From: Methylorubrum sp. B1-46
GTDB lineage: Bacteria > Pseudomonadota > Alphaproteobacteria > Rhizobiales > Beijerinckiaceae
NCBI RefSeq assembly: GCF_021117295.1
Contig: NZ_CP088247.1
Span: 1,471,001 to 1,535,000, forward strand
DNA: 64,000 bases
Direction of reading: 5' to 3'
Part shown: positions 16,292 through 25,419 of the stretch, one piece after another
Position numbering within the stretch: position 1 is the first letter of the stretch
How the letters are laid out: each line of letters opens with the position of its first letter
Notes under the pieces: generated by a model
Told to the model about the DNA's origin: nothing
The model's database searches: none
The model's input: only the letters and a program-made list of their open reading frames with translations
Translations under genes and position numbers: made by a program

Positions 16292-19200
16292 ATGAATCTC
16301 TCCAAGTTCTTCATCGACCGGCCGATCTTCGCGGGCGTGCTCTCGGTGCTCATCTTCGTCGGCGGGCTGCTCTCGCTCTTCGCGATGCCGATCTCGGAAT
16401 ACCCGGACGTCGTGCCGCCCTCGGTCGTCGTGCGCGCGACTTTCCCCGGCGCCAACCCCAAGGTCATCATCGAGACCGTGGCGACGCCGATCGAGGAGCA
16501 GATCAACGGCGTCGAGGGCATGCTCTACATGTCGAGCCAAGCCACGACCGACGGCGTGATGGTGCTGACCGTCACCTTCCGGCTCGGCACCGATCCCGAC
16601 AAGGCGCAGCAGCTCGTCCAGAACCGTGTCTCGCAGGCCGAGCCGCGGCTGCCGGCGATCGTGCGCCAGCTCGGCATCGTCACGGTGAAGTCCTCGCCCG
16701 ATCTCACCATGGTCGTGCACCTCGTCTCGCCCAACGGGCGCTACGACATGACGTATCTGCGCAACTACGCGGTCCTGAACATCAAGGACCGCCTCGCCCG
16801 CCTCGACGGCGTCGGTCAGGTCCAGCTCTTCGGCTCCGGCGACTACGCCATGCGCATCTGGCTCGATCCGCAGAAGGTCGCGGAGCACGGCCTGTCCGCC
16901 GGCGACGTGGTGCGCGAGATCCAGGCCCAGAATGTCGAGGCGGCGGCCGGCGTCATCGGCGCCTCGCCGGCAGTGCCGGGGCTCGACCTGCAATTATCGC
17001 TCAACGCGGAAGGGCGCCTCGCAAACGAGGAGCAGTTCGGCGACATCGTCGTCAAGACCGGCGAGAACGGCGAGATCACGCGGCTGCGCGACCTCGCGCG
17101 GATCGAACTCGGCGCCTCCGACTACGCGCTGCGCTCGCTTCTCGACAACAAGTCGGCGGTGGCGATCCCGATCTCGCAATCGCCCGGCTCGAACGCGATC
17201 CGGATCTCGGATCAGGTCCGCCAGACCATGGCCGAGATCAAGCGGACCATGCCGGAGGGGGTCGATTACCAGATCGTCTACGATCCGACGCAGTTCGTGC
17301 GCGCCTCGATCGAGGCGGTGATCCACACGCTGCTGGAGGCGGTCGCCCTCGTCGTCCTCGTGGTGATTCTGTTCCTGCAGACGTGGCGGGCCTCGATCAT
17401 CCCGCTTCTCGCCGTGCCGGTCTCCATCGTCGGCACCTTCGCGGTGATGCACGCCTTCGGCTTCTCCATCAACGCGCTGAGCCTGTTCGGTCTCGTGCTC
17501 GCCATCGGCATCGTCGTCGACGACGCCATCGTCGTGGTCGAGAACGTCGAGCGCAACATCGAGGCCGGGCTCTCGCCGCGCGACGCGAGCTATCAGGCGA
17601 TGCGCGAGGTCTCCGGGCCGATCATCGCCATCGCCCTCGTGCTCGTCGCGGTCTTCGTGCCGCTCGCCTTCATCAGCGGGCTGACGGGCCAGTTCTACAA
17701 GCAGTTCGCGCTCACCATCGCGATCTCGACGGTGATCTCGGCGATCAACTCGCTGACCCTCTCCCCAGCCCTCTCCGCGCTTCTGCTCAAGGACCATCAC
17801 GCCCCGAAGGACCGGCTGACCCGCATGCTCGACAGGCTGCTCGGCTGGTTCTTCCGGCGGTTCAACCGCGCCTTCGGGCGGGCCTCGGACGGCTACGGGC
17901 GCGGCGTCAGCGCCGTCGTCACGCGAAAGGGCGCGATGATGGTGCTCTACCTCGTGCTCGTCGGGGTGACCGCGCTGCTGTTCCAGAGGATCCCCGGCGG
18001 CTTCGTGCCGGGTCAGGACAAGCAGTACCTCGTCGGCTTCGCGCAACTGCCCGACGGCGCCACCCTCGACCGGACGGAGGAGGTGATCCGCCGCATGAGC
18101 GAGATCGCGCTCAAGGAGCCCGGCGTCGAGAGTGCAGTGGCCTTCCCCGGCCTGTCGATCAACGGCTTCACCAACTCCTCGAATTCGGGGATCGTGTTCT
18201 CAACCCTGAAGCCGTTCGCGGAGCGTCAAGGACCGGGCTTGAGCGGGGCGGCGATCGCGCAGTCGCTCAACAAGAAGTTCGCCGCGATCCCCGAGGCGTT
18301 CATCGCGATGTTCCCGCCTCCGCCCGTCAACGGGCTCGGGACCATCGGCGGCTTCAAGCTGCAGATCGAGGACCGGGCCGGCCTCGGCTACGAGGCGCTG
18401 AACGAGGCCACCAAGGCCTTCATGGCCAAGGCAGCCCAGGCGCCGGAACTCGCCGGCCTGTTCTCCAGCTTCCAGATGAACGTGCCGCAGCTCTTCGCCG
18501 ACCTCGACCAGACCAAGGCGCGCCAGCTCCGCATCCCGGTCACGGACGTGTTCGACACGCTGCAAATCTATCTCGGCTCGCTCTACGTCAACGACTTCAA
18601 CCGGTTCGGCCGCACCTACTCGGTCCGCGTCCAGGCCGACGCGCCGTTCCGGGCGCGCTCCGACGATGTCGGGCAGCTCAAGGTCCGCGCCGGCTCCGGC
18701 GAGATGGTGCCGCTCTCGGCCCTGCTGCGCGTGCGCCAGACCGCAGGGCCGGAGCGGGCCATGCGCTACAACGGCTTTCTGTCCGCCGACATCAACGCGG
18801 GCGCGGCCCCCGGCTACTCGTCGGGGCAGGCGCAGGAAGCAGCGGCCCGCATCGCCGCCGAGACCCTGCCGCGGGGCTTTGCCTTCGAGTGGACCGACCT
18901 GACCTACCAGGAATTCATTGCCGGCAATTCCGGGATCTGGGTCTTCCCGCTGGCCCTGCTGCTCGTCTTCCTCGTGCTGGCGGCGCAGTACGAGAGCCTC
19001 ACCCTGCCGCTGGCCATCCTGATGATCGTGCCGATGGGGTTGCTCGCGGCGATGTTCGGGGTCTGGCTGTCGGCGGGCGACAACAACGTCTTCACGCAGA
19101 TCGGCCTGATCGTGCTCGTCGGCCTCTCGGCCAAGAACGCGATCCTGATCGTGGAATTCGCACGCGAGCTGGAATTTTCAGGCCGCACCCCGCTCCAGGC

Positions 19201-19477
19201 GGCGATCGAGGCGAGCCGCCTGCGGCTGCGCCCGATTCTGATGACGTCGCTGGCCTTCATCATGGGCGTTCTGCCGCTGGTGACCGCGACCGGGGCCGGA
19301 GCGGAGATGCGCAACGCCATGGGCGTCGCGGTGTTCTCCGGCATGATCGGCGTCACCGCCTTCGGCCTGTTCCTGACGCCGGTCTTCTACGTGCTGCTGC
19401 GCCGCATGGCCGGCAACCGTCCGCTCAAGCAGCATGGCGGCGCGGCCCATCCGGACGACATGGCCCGCGCCGCATGA
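16292..19477 (+). CDS. RND multidrug efflux transporter, HAE1 family
   Basis: Proton-driven inner-membrane pump, 1,061 aa, normal length for AcrB/MexB relatives. Seen: N-terminal MNLSKFFIDRPIFAGVLSV, the ATPIEEQINGVEGM porter motif, the TM4 proton-relay pair in GIVVDDAIVVVENVERN, a large second periplasmic loop and the TM10 lysine in GLSAKNAILIVEFA. All relay residues (Asp-Asp, Lys) are present. Partner of the upstream adaptor. Substrate cannot be read from sequence; HAE1 members export hydrophobic drugs, dyes or solvents. Confidence 0.95.
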   Translation: MNLSKFFIDRPIFAGVLSVLIFVGGLLSLFAMPISEYPDVVPPSVVVRATFPGANPKVIIETVATPIEEQINGVEGMLYMSSQATTDGVMVLTVTFRLGTDPDKAQQLVQNRVSQAEPRLPAIVRQLGIVTVKSSPDLTMVVHLVSPNGRYDMTYLRNYAVLNIKDRLARLDGVGQVQLFGSGDYAMRIWLDPQKVAEHGLSAGDVVREIQAQNVEAAAGVIGASPAVPGLDLQLSLNAEGRLANEEQFGDIVVKTGENGEITRLRDLARIELGASDYALRSLLDNKSAVAIPISQSPGSNAIRISDQVRQTMAEIKRTMPEGVDYQIVYDPTQFVRASIEAVIHTLLEAVALVVLVVILFLQTWRASIIPLLAVPVSIVGTFAVMHAFGFSINALSLFGLVLAIGIVVDDAIVVVENVERNIEAGLSPRDASYQAMREVSGPIIAIALVLVAVFVPLAFISGLTGQFYKQFALTIAISTVISAINSLTLSPALSALLLKDHHAPKDRLTRMLDRLLGWFFRRFNRAFGRASDGYGRGVSAVVTRKGAMMVLYLVLVGVTALLFQRIPGGFVPGQDKQYLVGFAQLPDGATLDRTEEVIRRMSEIALKEPGVESAVAFPGLSINGFTNSSNSGIVFSTLKPFAERQGPGLSGAAIAQSLNKKFAAIPEAFIAMFPPPPVNGLGTIGGFKLQIEDRAGLGYEALNEATKAFMAKAAQAPELAGLFSSFQMNVPQLFADLDQTKARQLRIPVTDVFDTLQIYLGSLYVNDFNRFGRTYSVRVQADAPFRARSDDVGQLKVRAGSGEMVPLSALLRVRQTAGPERAMRYNGFLSADINAGAAPGYSSGQAQEAAARIAAETLPRGFAFEWTDLTYQEFIAGNSGIWVFPLALLLVFLVLAAQYESLTLPLAILMIVPMGLLAAMFGVWLSAGDNNVFTQIGLIVLVGLSAKNAILIVEFARELEFSGRTPLQAAIEASRLRLRPILMTSLAFIMGVLPLVTATGAGAEMRNAMGVAVFSGMIGVTAFGLFLTPVFYVLLRRMAGNRPLKQHGGAAHPDDMARAA

Positions 19478-19597
19478 CGGGCGAGGTGTTTCGGGGCCCG
19501 CATCATCCGAGGGTCGGGGTCCCGTCTCGGAATCGGCTTCACGCCAGCATCGCAAGGCGAAGCCGAAGCGATCGACCGGCGCCCCGATCGGCGCCGC

Positions 19598-20077
19598 TCA
19601 GAAGCCGCTGCGCACGCGCAGATGCGTGTGGGTGTGGTTCGATGCGAACCCCTCGTCGTGCGAATGCGCGGAGGTGTCCTCACCGATGGGAATCAGGTTG
19701 AGCGTGCCGTGCATGACGCCGCGTTCGAGAAATAGCTTCTCCGCGTAGGAAGACACGTCGCCGACCGGGCCGCGCATCAGCGTCACGTCGATCGAGGTCG
19801 AGTGATCGATCGGGATCGACAGGGAGGCGACTGCCTGATCGTGACGGTCGAGGCGCCCCTGCGGCACCCGCGCCGCGAGGTTCCGCACCGACTGGTCGAT
19901 CGTGTAGCTGACGACGCCGAAGCACGGCGCATCGGCCGGCGCTCCGGGACGCGCGGACAGGCCGCGCCGCACGAGGTCGCGGACGGCTTCCGACCGGCTG
20001 CCCGCGCCGGTGCTGTCCATGTAGGCATCGAGCGCCGCCGCCAGTTCGTCGTCGATGGCGATGGTCGTGCGCTGCAT
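19598..20077 (-). CDS. nikR: NikR-family ribbon-helix-helix regulator lacking the canonical nickel ligands
   Basis: 159-aa NikR homologue. The N-terminal ribbon-helix-helix (MQRTTIAIDDELAAALDAYM) and the ACT-like C-domain (CFGVVSYTIDQSVRNLAARV, GDVSSYAEKLFLERGVMHG) align without gaps to E. coli NikR as I recall it. E30 and D34 are kept, but the four square-planar nickel ligands are changed: H76 to Leu, H87 to Ser, H89 to Pro, C95 to Ser. A 26-residue C-terminal extension carries five His (138, 140, 148, 150, 152). It may sense another metal, or nickel through the tail. Same strand as gspG, 86 bases downstream, and not beside the urease genes. Confidence 0.85.
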   Translation of the reverse strand: MQRTTIAIDDELAAALDAYMDSTGAGSRSEAVRDLVRRGLSARPGAPADAPCFGVVSYTIDQSVRNLAARVPQGRLDRHDQAVASLSIPIDHSTSIDVTLMRGPVGDVSSYAEKLFLERGVMHGTLNLIPIGEDTSAHSHDEGFASNHTHTHLRVRSGF

Positions 20078-20163
20078 GGCGATCCTCCCCTCCTCTCCGC
20101 GATGACGAAGCTGTCCTATCGCCGGTTGCCCGACAAGCGGGCGCGGCGCTTCGTGTCTCTTCC

Positions 20164-20616
20164 TCAATCGCTCGCGACGTCCGCGGCATCGTCCGATCCG
20201 CCGGCCTGCCGGTCGCTGCCGAGCGAGTAGACTTGGTAGGGTTTTCCATCGGCGCCGGGCGAGCGGTAGAGATAGGGCTGCCCCCACGGGTCGGTCAGGC
20301 CGCGGCTGTCGCGGATGTAGGGACCGCGCCAGCCGGGCCCGGTCGGCTGGACGAGGCCCTGAAGGCCCTGCTGGGCCGTCGGGTAGGCGCCGTTGTCGAG
20401 GTAGTAGAGCTCGACCGCCTGAGCGATGTTCTTGACCTGGATGCGCGCCGTCTCGCCCTTGGCGCGGCCGAGATAGCCGATCACCTGCGGCGTCACCATC
20501 GTGGCGATCATGCCGATGATCGCCAGCACGACGAGAAGCTCGACCAGCGAGAAGCCGGCTTCGGCCGAACGGGGACAGGCGTCGTCCCGCTCGCAACCCT
20601 GCTCTGGGTGAGACAT
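20164..20616 (-). CDS. gspG: Type II secretion major pseudopilin GspG
   Basis: Major subunit of the type II secretion pseudopilus. The 150-aa product has a long prepilin leader ending EAG, cleaved before FSLVELLVVLAIIGM, with Glu5 present, then the GspG-typical GLQGLVQ, WRGPYI, DPWGQPYLYRSPG and a Ca-site-like C-terminus (YSLGSDRQAGG). The ATG at 20614-20616 was chosen; an upstream ATG at 20632-20634 adds six residues and cannot be excluded. It is separated from other gsp genes and is followed by the NikR-like gene. Confidence 0.93.
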   Translation of the reverse strand: MSHPEQGCERDDACPRSAEAGFSLVELLVVLAIIGMIATMVTPQVIGYLGRAKGETARIQVKNIAQAVELYYLDNGAYPTAQQGLQGLVQPTGPGWRGPYIRDSRGLTDPWGQPYLYRSPGADGKPYQVYSLGSDRQAGGSDDAADVASD

Positions 20617-20812
20617 CGCCGTCGCCGTCCGCATCGTGAAGTGATGGGTGCACGGTGGGGCGCGAAGCCTAAGAATCCCCTGCGGGCACCGGACTCCGCG
20701 GCGCTTTGGACCGGGATTCACCGGAATTTTTTGATCTTTGTTATGCTCCCCGTGCGACCGTCCCGGAACAGAACCGGCAGGAATCGGCCCGCCGGCGGCT
20801 CCTGGGGCGGTC

Positions 20813-21838
20813 ATGCGCGAGCCTGATGTCATCTCGAACCTCCGGCGCGCGGTACCGGCTCTGCTCGTCGTGCTCGCGGCGGTTCTGTTCGCGTTTCAAG
20901 GGCCGGCCGCCGCGGCGGCGCAGGCCGCGCCCGAGGCGCTTCTGAGCCTGCCGATGCCGGCGCCGCTGCCGTCCGTCCGGCTGCTCACGATCTTGGTCGG
21001 CCTCCACCTCCTCGGCCTGTGCTTCGGCCTCGGCGGGGCGACAATGCTCGATTTCTGGATCCTGCGCTGGATGCGCTGGGGTGGCCTGCCGAACGAGATC
21101 GCGCGCACCTTCCTGTTCGTCAGCAAGGTGGTGAGCGTCGGGCTCGCCCTGCTCTGGGTCTCCGGCCTTGGATTCCTGGCCGTCTATGCGTTCGAGACGC
21201 CCGAGAAGCTCTCGAACCCGAAGCTCGTCGCCAAGGTCATGGTGGTCGCGGTGCTGACGCTGAACGGATGGCTGATCCATGCCCTCGTCCTGCCGGGCGT
21301 GCTGCGCGACGTGAGCCGGCCGATGTTCGACGGCGTGTCGCGCCTGCGCACCGGGGTCTTCCTGATCTCGGGGGCGGTCTCGGGCGTCTCGTGGTACACG
21401 GCCTTCGCGCTGGGCCTGATGCGCGAGCTGAACGGGCGCGTCGCGGCGGGCCTCCTGCTGGCGCTCTGGCTTGCCGCCATGGTCGCCGCCGGGCTCGCGG
21501 CCTACGCCTTCTGGCAGTTCCTGCGTCGTCGCAGCCTCGATGCGCGGATCGAGGCTGCCGAGGAGGCCCCCGTCTCCGCCATCCCGTCATGGCCCGCGCT
21601 CATGCGCCGGATCCGCGCGCGGATCGGCCGGGCACGCCCGGTCGTGGCATCACCGGGAACCTTCCCTGTCGCCCCTGAAACCGCTCCGCTCGCGTCATCG
21701 GCCGTGGAGCTGCGCGCGCCCGACCGCGACGGCAGGGAGGCCTTCGCGCCGCATCCGATGCGGGCGATTCCGCTGGGAATGACCTGCGTGCGCGAGAGCC
21801 GGGTGGCCGCCCTCAGGGCGCGGCTGAGCGCGATCTGA
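20813..21838 (+). CDS. Polytopic membrane protein of unknown function
   Basis: 341-aa protein not recognised. After a cleavable or anchoring hydrophobic N-terminus (VPALLVVLAAVLFAFQG) there are about five membrane segments, including LTILVGLHLLGLCFGLGG and MVVAVLTLNGWLIHALVL, each with a His inside the membrane, and a cytosolic Arg/Ala-rich C-terminus. Paired intramembrane His residues could bind heme, but this is only a thought. The ATG has GGGGCGG upstream. It lies four bases before gspO, so the two are probably co-transcribed. Confidence 0.75.
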   Translation: MREPDVISNLRRAVPALLVVLAAVLFAFQGPAAAAAQAAPEALLSLPMPAPLPSVRLLTILVGLHLLGLCFGLGGATMLDFWILRWMRWGGLPNEIARTFLFVSKVVSVGLALLWVSGLGFLAVYAFETPEKLSNPKLVAKVMVVAVLTLNGWLIHALVLPGVLRDVSRPMFDGVSRLRTGVFLISGAVSGVSWYTAFALGLMRELNGRVAAGLLLALWLAAMVAAGLAAYAFWQFLRRRSLDARIEAAEEAPVSAIPSWPALMRRIRARIGRARPVVASPGTFPVAPETAPLASSAVELRAPDRDGREAFAPHPMRAIPLGMTCVRESRVAALRARLSAI

Positions 21839-21842
21839 GGCC

Positions 21843-22310
21843 ATGGATCTCGGCGACCCGGCCGTCGCGGCGCTGCTGCCCCTCACCCTCGCGGTGAGCC
21901 TGATCGACCTGCGCCGCCGCATCATTCCCGACGGGCTGAACCTCGCGCTGCTCGTCCTCGGCGTCGGGTTCGCCGCGCTCCACGGTCCGGCGCTGGCGGC
22001 GGCCGGGGCGAGCCTGATCCAGGCGGCCTGCGCGTTCCTGCTGCTCTGGGCCTTGCGCGCCGCCTATGCCCGGCTGCGCGGACGCACGGGGTTGGGTTTG
22101 GGCGATGTGAAGTTCATCGCCGCCGCCACCGCCTGGATTGGCTTGGCCGGCCTGCCGCTGCTGCTCCTCGTCGCCAGCACCAGCGCGCTGGCGGTGCTCG
22201 GCCTCGCCGCCCTGGCCGGGACGCGGATAGGCCCGGCCTTCCGCCTGCCCTTCGGGCCGTTCCTGGCGCTTGGGCTGCACGCGGTGCTGTGGGCCGGCGC
22301 CCCCGGCTGA
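21843..22310 (+). CDS. gspO: Prepilin peptidase GspO, short form without methyltransferase domain
   Basis: Aspartic A24 peptidase that processes the pseudopilins. The 155-aa membrane protein has both catalytic aspartates: D22 in VSLIDLRRRIIPD and D88 in the GLGD motif (LGLGDVKF). The N-terminal zinc-binding methyltransferase domain of canonical PilD/GspO (about 100 residues with two CxxC pairs) is absent, as in the TadV/CpaA and some alphaproteobacterial peptidases. Substrates nearby are GspG, H, I, J and K. Confidence 0.9.
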   Translation: MDLGDPAVAALLPLTLAVSLIDLRRRIIPDGLNLALLVLGVGFAALHGPALAAAGASLIQAACAFLLLWALRAAYARLRGRTGLGLGDVKFIAAATAWIGLAGLPLLLLVASTSALAVLGLAALAGTRIGPAFRLPFGPFLALGLHAVLWAGAPG

Positions 22311-22334
22311 GGGCTTCGCCGGGCCGGCCCCGGA

Positions 22335-23543
22335 TCACTGCACGAGCTGGCCGACGCTCATGATCGCGCCCATGACCGAGAGGATCAGCCCGCCGATCAG
22401 ACCGCCGATGGTCACGGTGACCAGCGGCGTGAGCAGCGCGAGCAGACGATCGATGCGCTGGCGCGTCTGAGTCTCGTGCATCTCGGCGGCGTGGAGGAGA
22501 ACGGGGCCGAGGCGGTTCACCTGCTCGCCGCTGGCGATGAGGTTGAGGGTCGAGGGCGCGTGCGGCTTCAGGCCGGCGAGACCCGAGGCGAGGCTGCCGC
22601 CCTCGGTGAGCCGGCGGCCGGCCTCGTCGAGGGCTTGGCGGAACACGCGGTTGCCCGCGAGCGGGCGGGTCGCGGCGACCGCATCCGGGATCGGCACCTC
22701 GGCGCAGAGCAGCGTTCCGAGCACCCGGCAGATGCGCCCGAGCTCGATGCCCGCCACGATCTCGCGCACCAGCGGCAGGCGCAAAGCCAGCCGCCCGCGG
22801 GCGGCGGCGAACCCCGGCTCGCGCCAGATCCGGGCGAGTCCGAGGCCGAGGAGCGCGGCGGCCCCGAGCATCACCGGCCAGCCGGCGCTGATCGTATCGC
22901 CGAGCGCCGCGGCGGCGCGGATGGCGAGGGGCGGCGCCTGGCCGCTGCCCTCGAACAAAGGCGTGAGCGCCGGCACCAGCACGACGACGATCATCACCAG
23001 CGTCCCGATCGCCATCAGTACCAGCAGGGCCGGGTAGACCATCGCCGAGGTGAGATGACGGCGCACCGCGTCGCGCCGCTCGATCGAGTCGGTGAGCGAG
23101 CCGATCACCGCCTCGAGCGTGCCGGTCGCCTCGCCGGCCCGGACGATGTCGACCATGTCGCGGGAGAAGGCCTGCGGGTGGGCCGCCAGCGCCCGCGACA
23201 GCGAGGCGCCGGCGATGACCCGCTCCAGAATGTCGGCCAGCACGGGTTTGAGCGCGACGGAGGCCTGCCGCTCGACGAGCCGCAGCGCTCGATCGACGGT
23301 GAGCCCGGCCCCGATCAGGGTGCCGAACTCGCGCAGGAAAGCGAGCCGCGCCGCGTCGTTGACTCGGTCGCGCCCGAACAGGTCGCGTGTCCAGATCGAG
23401 GCCGAGGCGGCGGGCTCGATGGCGAAGACCTGGAGCCCGTCGGCCCGCAACTGCGCCACCGCGCGCTGGCGGCTGTCGGCCTCGATCCGGCCGGCGCGAG
23501 CGCTGCCGTCGGCGGCGTACGCCTGGTAGGCGAAGCGCGGCAT
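22335..23543 (-). CDS. gspF: Type II secretion inner-membrane platform protein GspF
   Basis: Polytopic assembly-platform protein, 402 aa, normal length. Starts MPRFAYQAYAADGS, has two repeated GspF domains (LREFGTLIGAGLTVDRAL; ELGRICRVLGTLLCAEVPI) and three membrane segments, the last near the C-terminus (TVTIGGLIGGLILSVMGAIM). Its ATG overlaps the gspE stop (TGATG), so the two are coupled. The start matches the family. Confidence 0.95.
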   Translation of the reverse strand: MPRFAYQAYAADGSARAGRIEADSRQRAVAQLRADGLQVFAIEPAASASIWTRDLFGRDRVNDAARLAFLREFGTLIGAGLTVDRALRLVERQASVALKPVLADILERVIAGASLSRALAAHPQAFSRDMVDIVRAGEATGTLEAVIGSLTDSIERRDAVRRHLTSAMVYPALLVLMAIGTLVMIVVVLVPALTPLFEGSGQAPPLAIRAAAALGDTISAGWPVMLGAAALLGLGLARIWREPGFAAARGRLALRLPLVREIVAGIELGRICRVLGTLLCAEVPIPDAVAATRPLAGNRVFRQALDEAGRRLTEGGSLASGLAGLKPHAPSTLNLIASGEQVNRLGPVLLHAAEMHETQTRQRIDRLLALLTPLVTVTIGGLIGGLILSVMGAIMSVGQLVQ

Positions 23544-25276
23544 CAGATCTGGCCCTCCAGCACGCGGGCGATCTCGTCGAGGGTGGTGTCGCCGGCGGTC
23601 ACGCGCGCCCGGCCGCTCTCGACGAGGCTCGCCATCCCGGCCGCGCGAGCGTGCGCGGCGATGGCGCCCTCCCCGGCCCCCGACGCGATCAGCCCGCGCA
23701 ACGCGCCGTCGAGCGGCATGATCTCGGACACGACCATGCGCCCGCGATAGCCGGTGCCGTTGCAGGCCGCACAGCCGCAGGCCCGCTTGAGGCTCAAGGG
23801 GGAGCCCGGCGCCACTCCGAGGCGCAGGCGCTCCTGATCGGTGGCGGGCGCGGGCGTGGCGCAGGCGGCGCAGAGCCGGCGCACGAGGCGCTGGGCGATG
23901 ACGCCGTTGAGCGTCGCGGCGATGAGGTAGGGCTCGACGCCCATATCCATCAGCCGGGTGACCGTGGCGGGGGCGGAGTTGGTGTGCAGCGTCGAGACCA
24001 CGAGGTGGCCGGTGAGCGAGGCCTGCACCGCGATGCGGGCGGTCTCGCCGTCGCGGATCTCGCCGACCATCACCACGTCCGGGTCCTGGCGCAGGATCGA
24101 GCGGAGGGCGGCGGCGAAGTCGAGACCGATGCCGGGATGGGCCTGCACCTGATTGACGCCGGCCATCCGGTACTCGACCGGGTCCTCCACCGTGACGACC
24201 TTGAGATGCGGGCCGTTGATGCGCCGAAGCGCCGCGTAGAGCGTGGTGGTCTTGCCCGAGCCGGTCGGGCCGGTGACGAGGACGAGGCCGTTGGGGCGGC
24301 TCGTCATCGCCTCGATCCGGGCGATGGCCGGCGCATCGAAGCCGAGGGAAGAGAAATCCTCGACCCGGCGCGACCCGTCGAGGATGCGCAGCACCACGCT
24401 CTCGCCGTGGGCGGTGGGCAGGGTCGAAACGCGGATATCGACCTCCTGGCCGCGGTCGGGCGCCTTCATGCGCCCGTCCTGCGGCAGGCGCCGCTCGGCG
24501 ATGTTGAGCCCGGCCTGGATCTTGATGCGGGTGGTCAGCGCGAGCTGCATCGATTTGGCCAGCCGCTCGGCCTCGACCAGCACGCCGTCGACGCGGTAGC
24601 GCACCCGCATGTCGGCCTCCTCCGCTTCCAGGTGGATGTCGGAGGCCGACAATTCGAAGGCCTTTCGCACGAGCCTCGCGGAGAGGCGCACGATCGGGGC
24701 TTGGCTCGCTACGTCGGCGAGGCGGGCGAGGTCGTCGTCGAGAGCCCCGCCGTCGTCCTCCGAGGCCATATCGCCGTAAAGGGCGCGGTGGGCCCGCTCG
24801 AAGCTGCCGGGGCCGACGAGGCAGCACACGACGGTGCGGTCGGTCAGATGCGCCAGGGCGGCCGGAATGTCCGGATCGAACGCATCGACCAGGGCGACGA
24901 CGAGGCGGCCGGGCGTCTCGGCGAGCGGCAGTACGCGGGCACGGGCGCAGTAATCGGCGCCGATCAGCTCGGGCAGGACCGGCGCAGGCGGGAAGTCCGT
25001 TTCCTGCAGCACGTCGAGGCCGGTCGCCTCCGAGAGGGCAGCGACCAGGGCGGTTTCGTGGACGAGGCCGAGTTCGGCGAGCAGCACCGGCAGCGGCCGC
25101 TTGCCCGGCAGGTCGAGGGCGGCGAGCGCGCGCTCGTGCCCGGCCGCGTCGAGGAGACCCGTCGCGGCGAGCGCCTCGACGAAGGCGCGGGCGGTGTCCT
25201 GGCGGTCACGGCTCCGGCCGCGCTGGTCGGGCCGGATCCGCCGCGGACGGCTTTTCGAACCCCAGACGCTCAGCAT
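23543..25276 (-). CDS. gspE: Type II secretion ATPase GspE
   Basis: Cytoplasmic hexameric ATPase that drives pseudopilus growth. The 577-aa protein has an N1E-like domain (about 30-170), then SASDIHLEAEEADMRVRYRV, Walker A GPTGSGKTT (near 335-343), the Asp box EDPVEY, Walker B region DPDVVMVGEIRD, the His box TLHTNSA and the zinc-binding CxxC pairs (CAACATP and CGCAAC). All catalytic elements are present. The N-terminal 25 residues are very basic and may start later. First gene of the gspEF pair, divergent from gspL. Confidence 0.95.
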   Translation of the reverse strand: MLSVWGSKSRPRRIRPDQRGRSRDRQDTARAFVEALAATGLLDAAGHERALAALDLPGKRPLPVLLAELGLVHETALVAALSEATGLDVLQETDFPPAPVLPELIGADYCARARVLPLAETPGRLVVALVDAFDPDIPAALAHLTDRTVVCCLVGPGSFERAHRALYGDMASEDDGGALDDDLARLADVASQAPIVRLSARLVRKAFELSASDIHLEAEEADMRVRYRVDGVLVEAERLAKSMQLALTTRIKIQAGLNIAERRLPQDGRMKAPDRGQEVDIRVSTLPTAHGESVVLRILDGSRRVEDFSSLGFDAPAIARIEAMTSRPNGLVLVTGPTGSGKTTTLYAALRRINGPHLKVVTVEDPVEYRMAGVNQVQAHPGIGLDFAAALRSILRQDPDVVMVGEIRDGETARIAVQASLTGHLVVSTLHTNSAPATVTRLMDMGVEPYLIAATLNGVIAQRLVRRLCAACATPAPATDQERLRLGVAPGSPLSLKRACGCAACNGTGYRGRMVVSEIMPLDGALRGLIASGAGEGAIAAHARAAGMASLVESGRARVTAGDTTLDEIARVLEGQI

Positions 25277-25419
25277 GGTGCGGCCCCCGGCCCCGCTCGA
25301 GCGCGCCCGGGATGCAAGCCGTCCCGAGCCCGCGCCGGAGACGGGTCCTTTAAGCCGACGTAAACACCGCCCGTCTTAACAAGTCCTCTCGCGGCCAGCC
25401 GTCCGGGACCGTCCGATCC

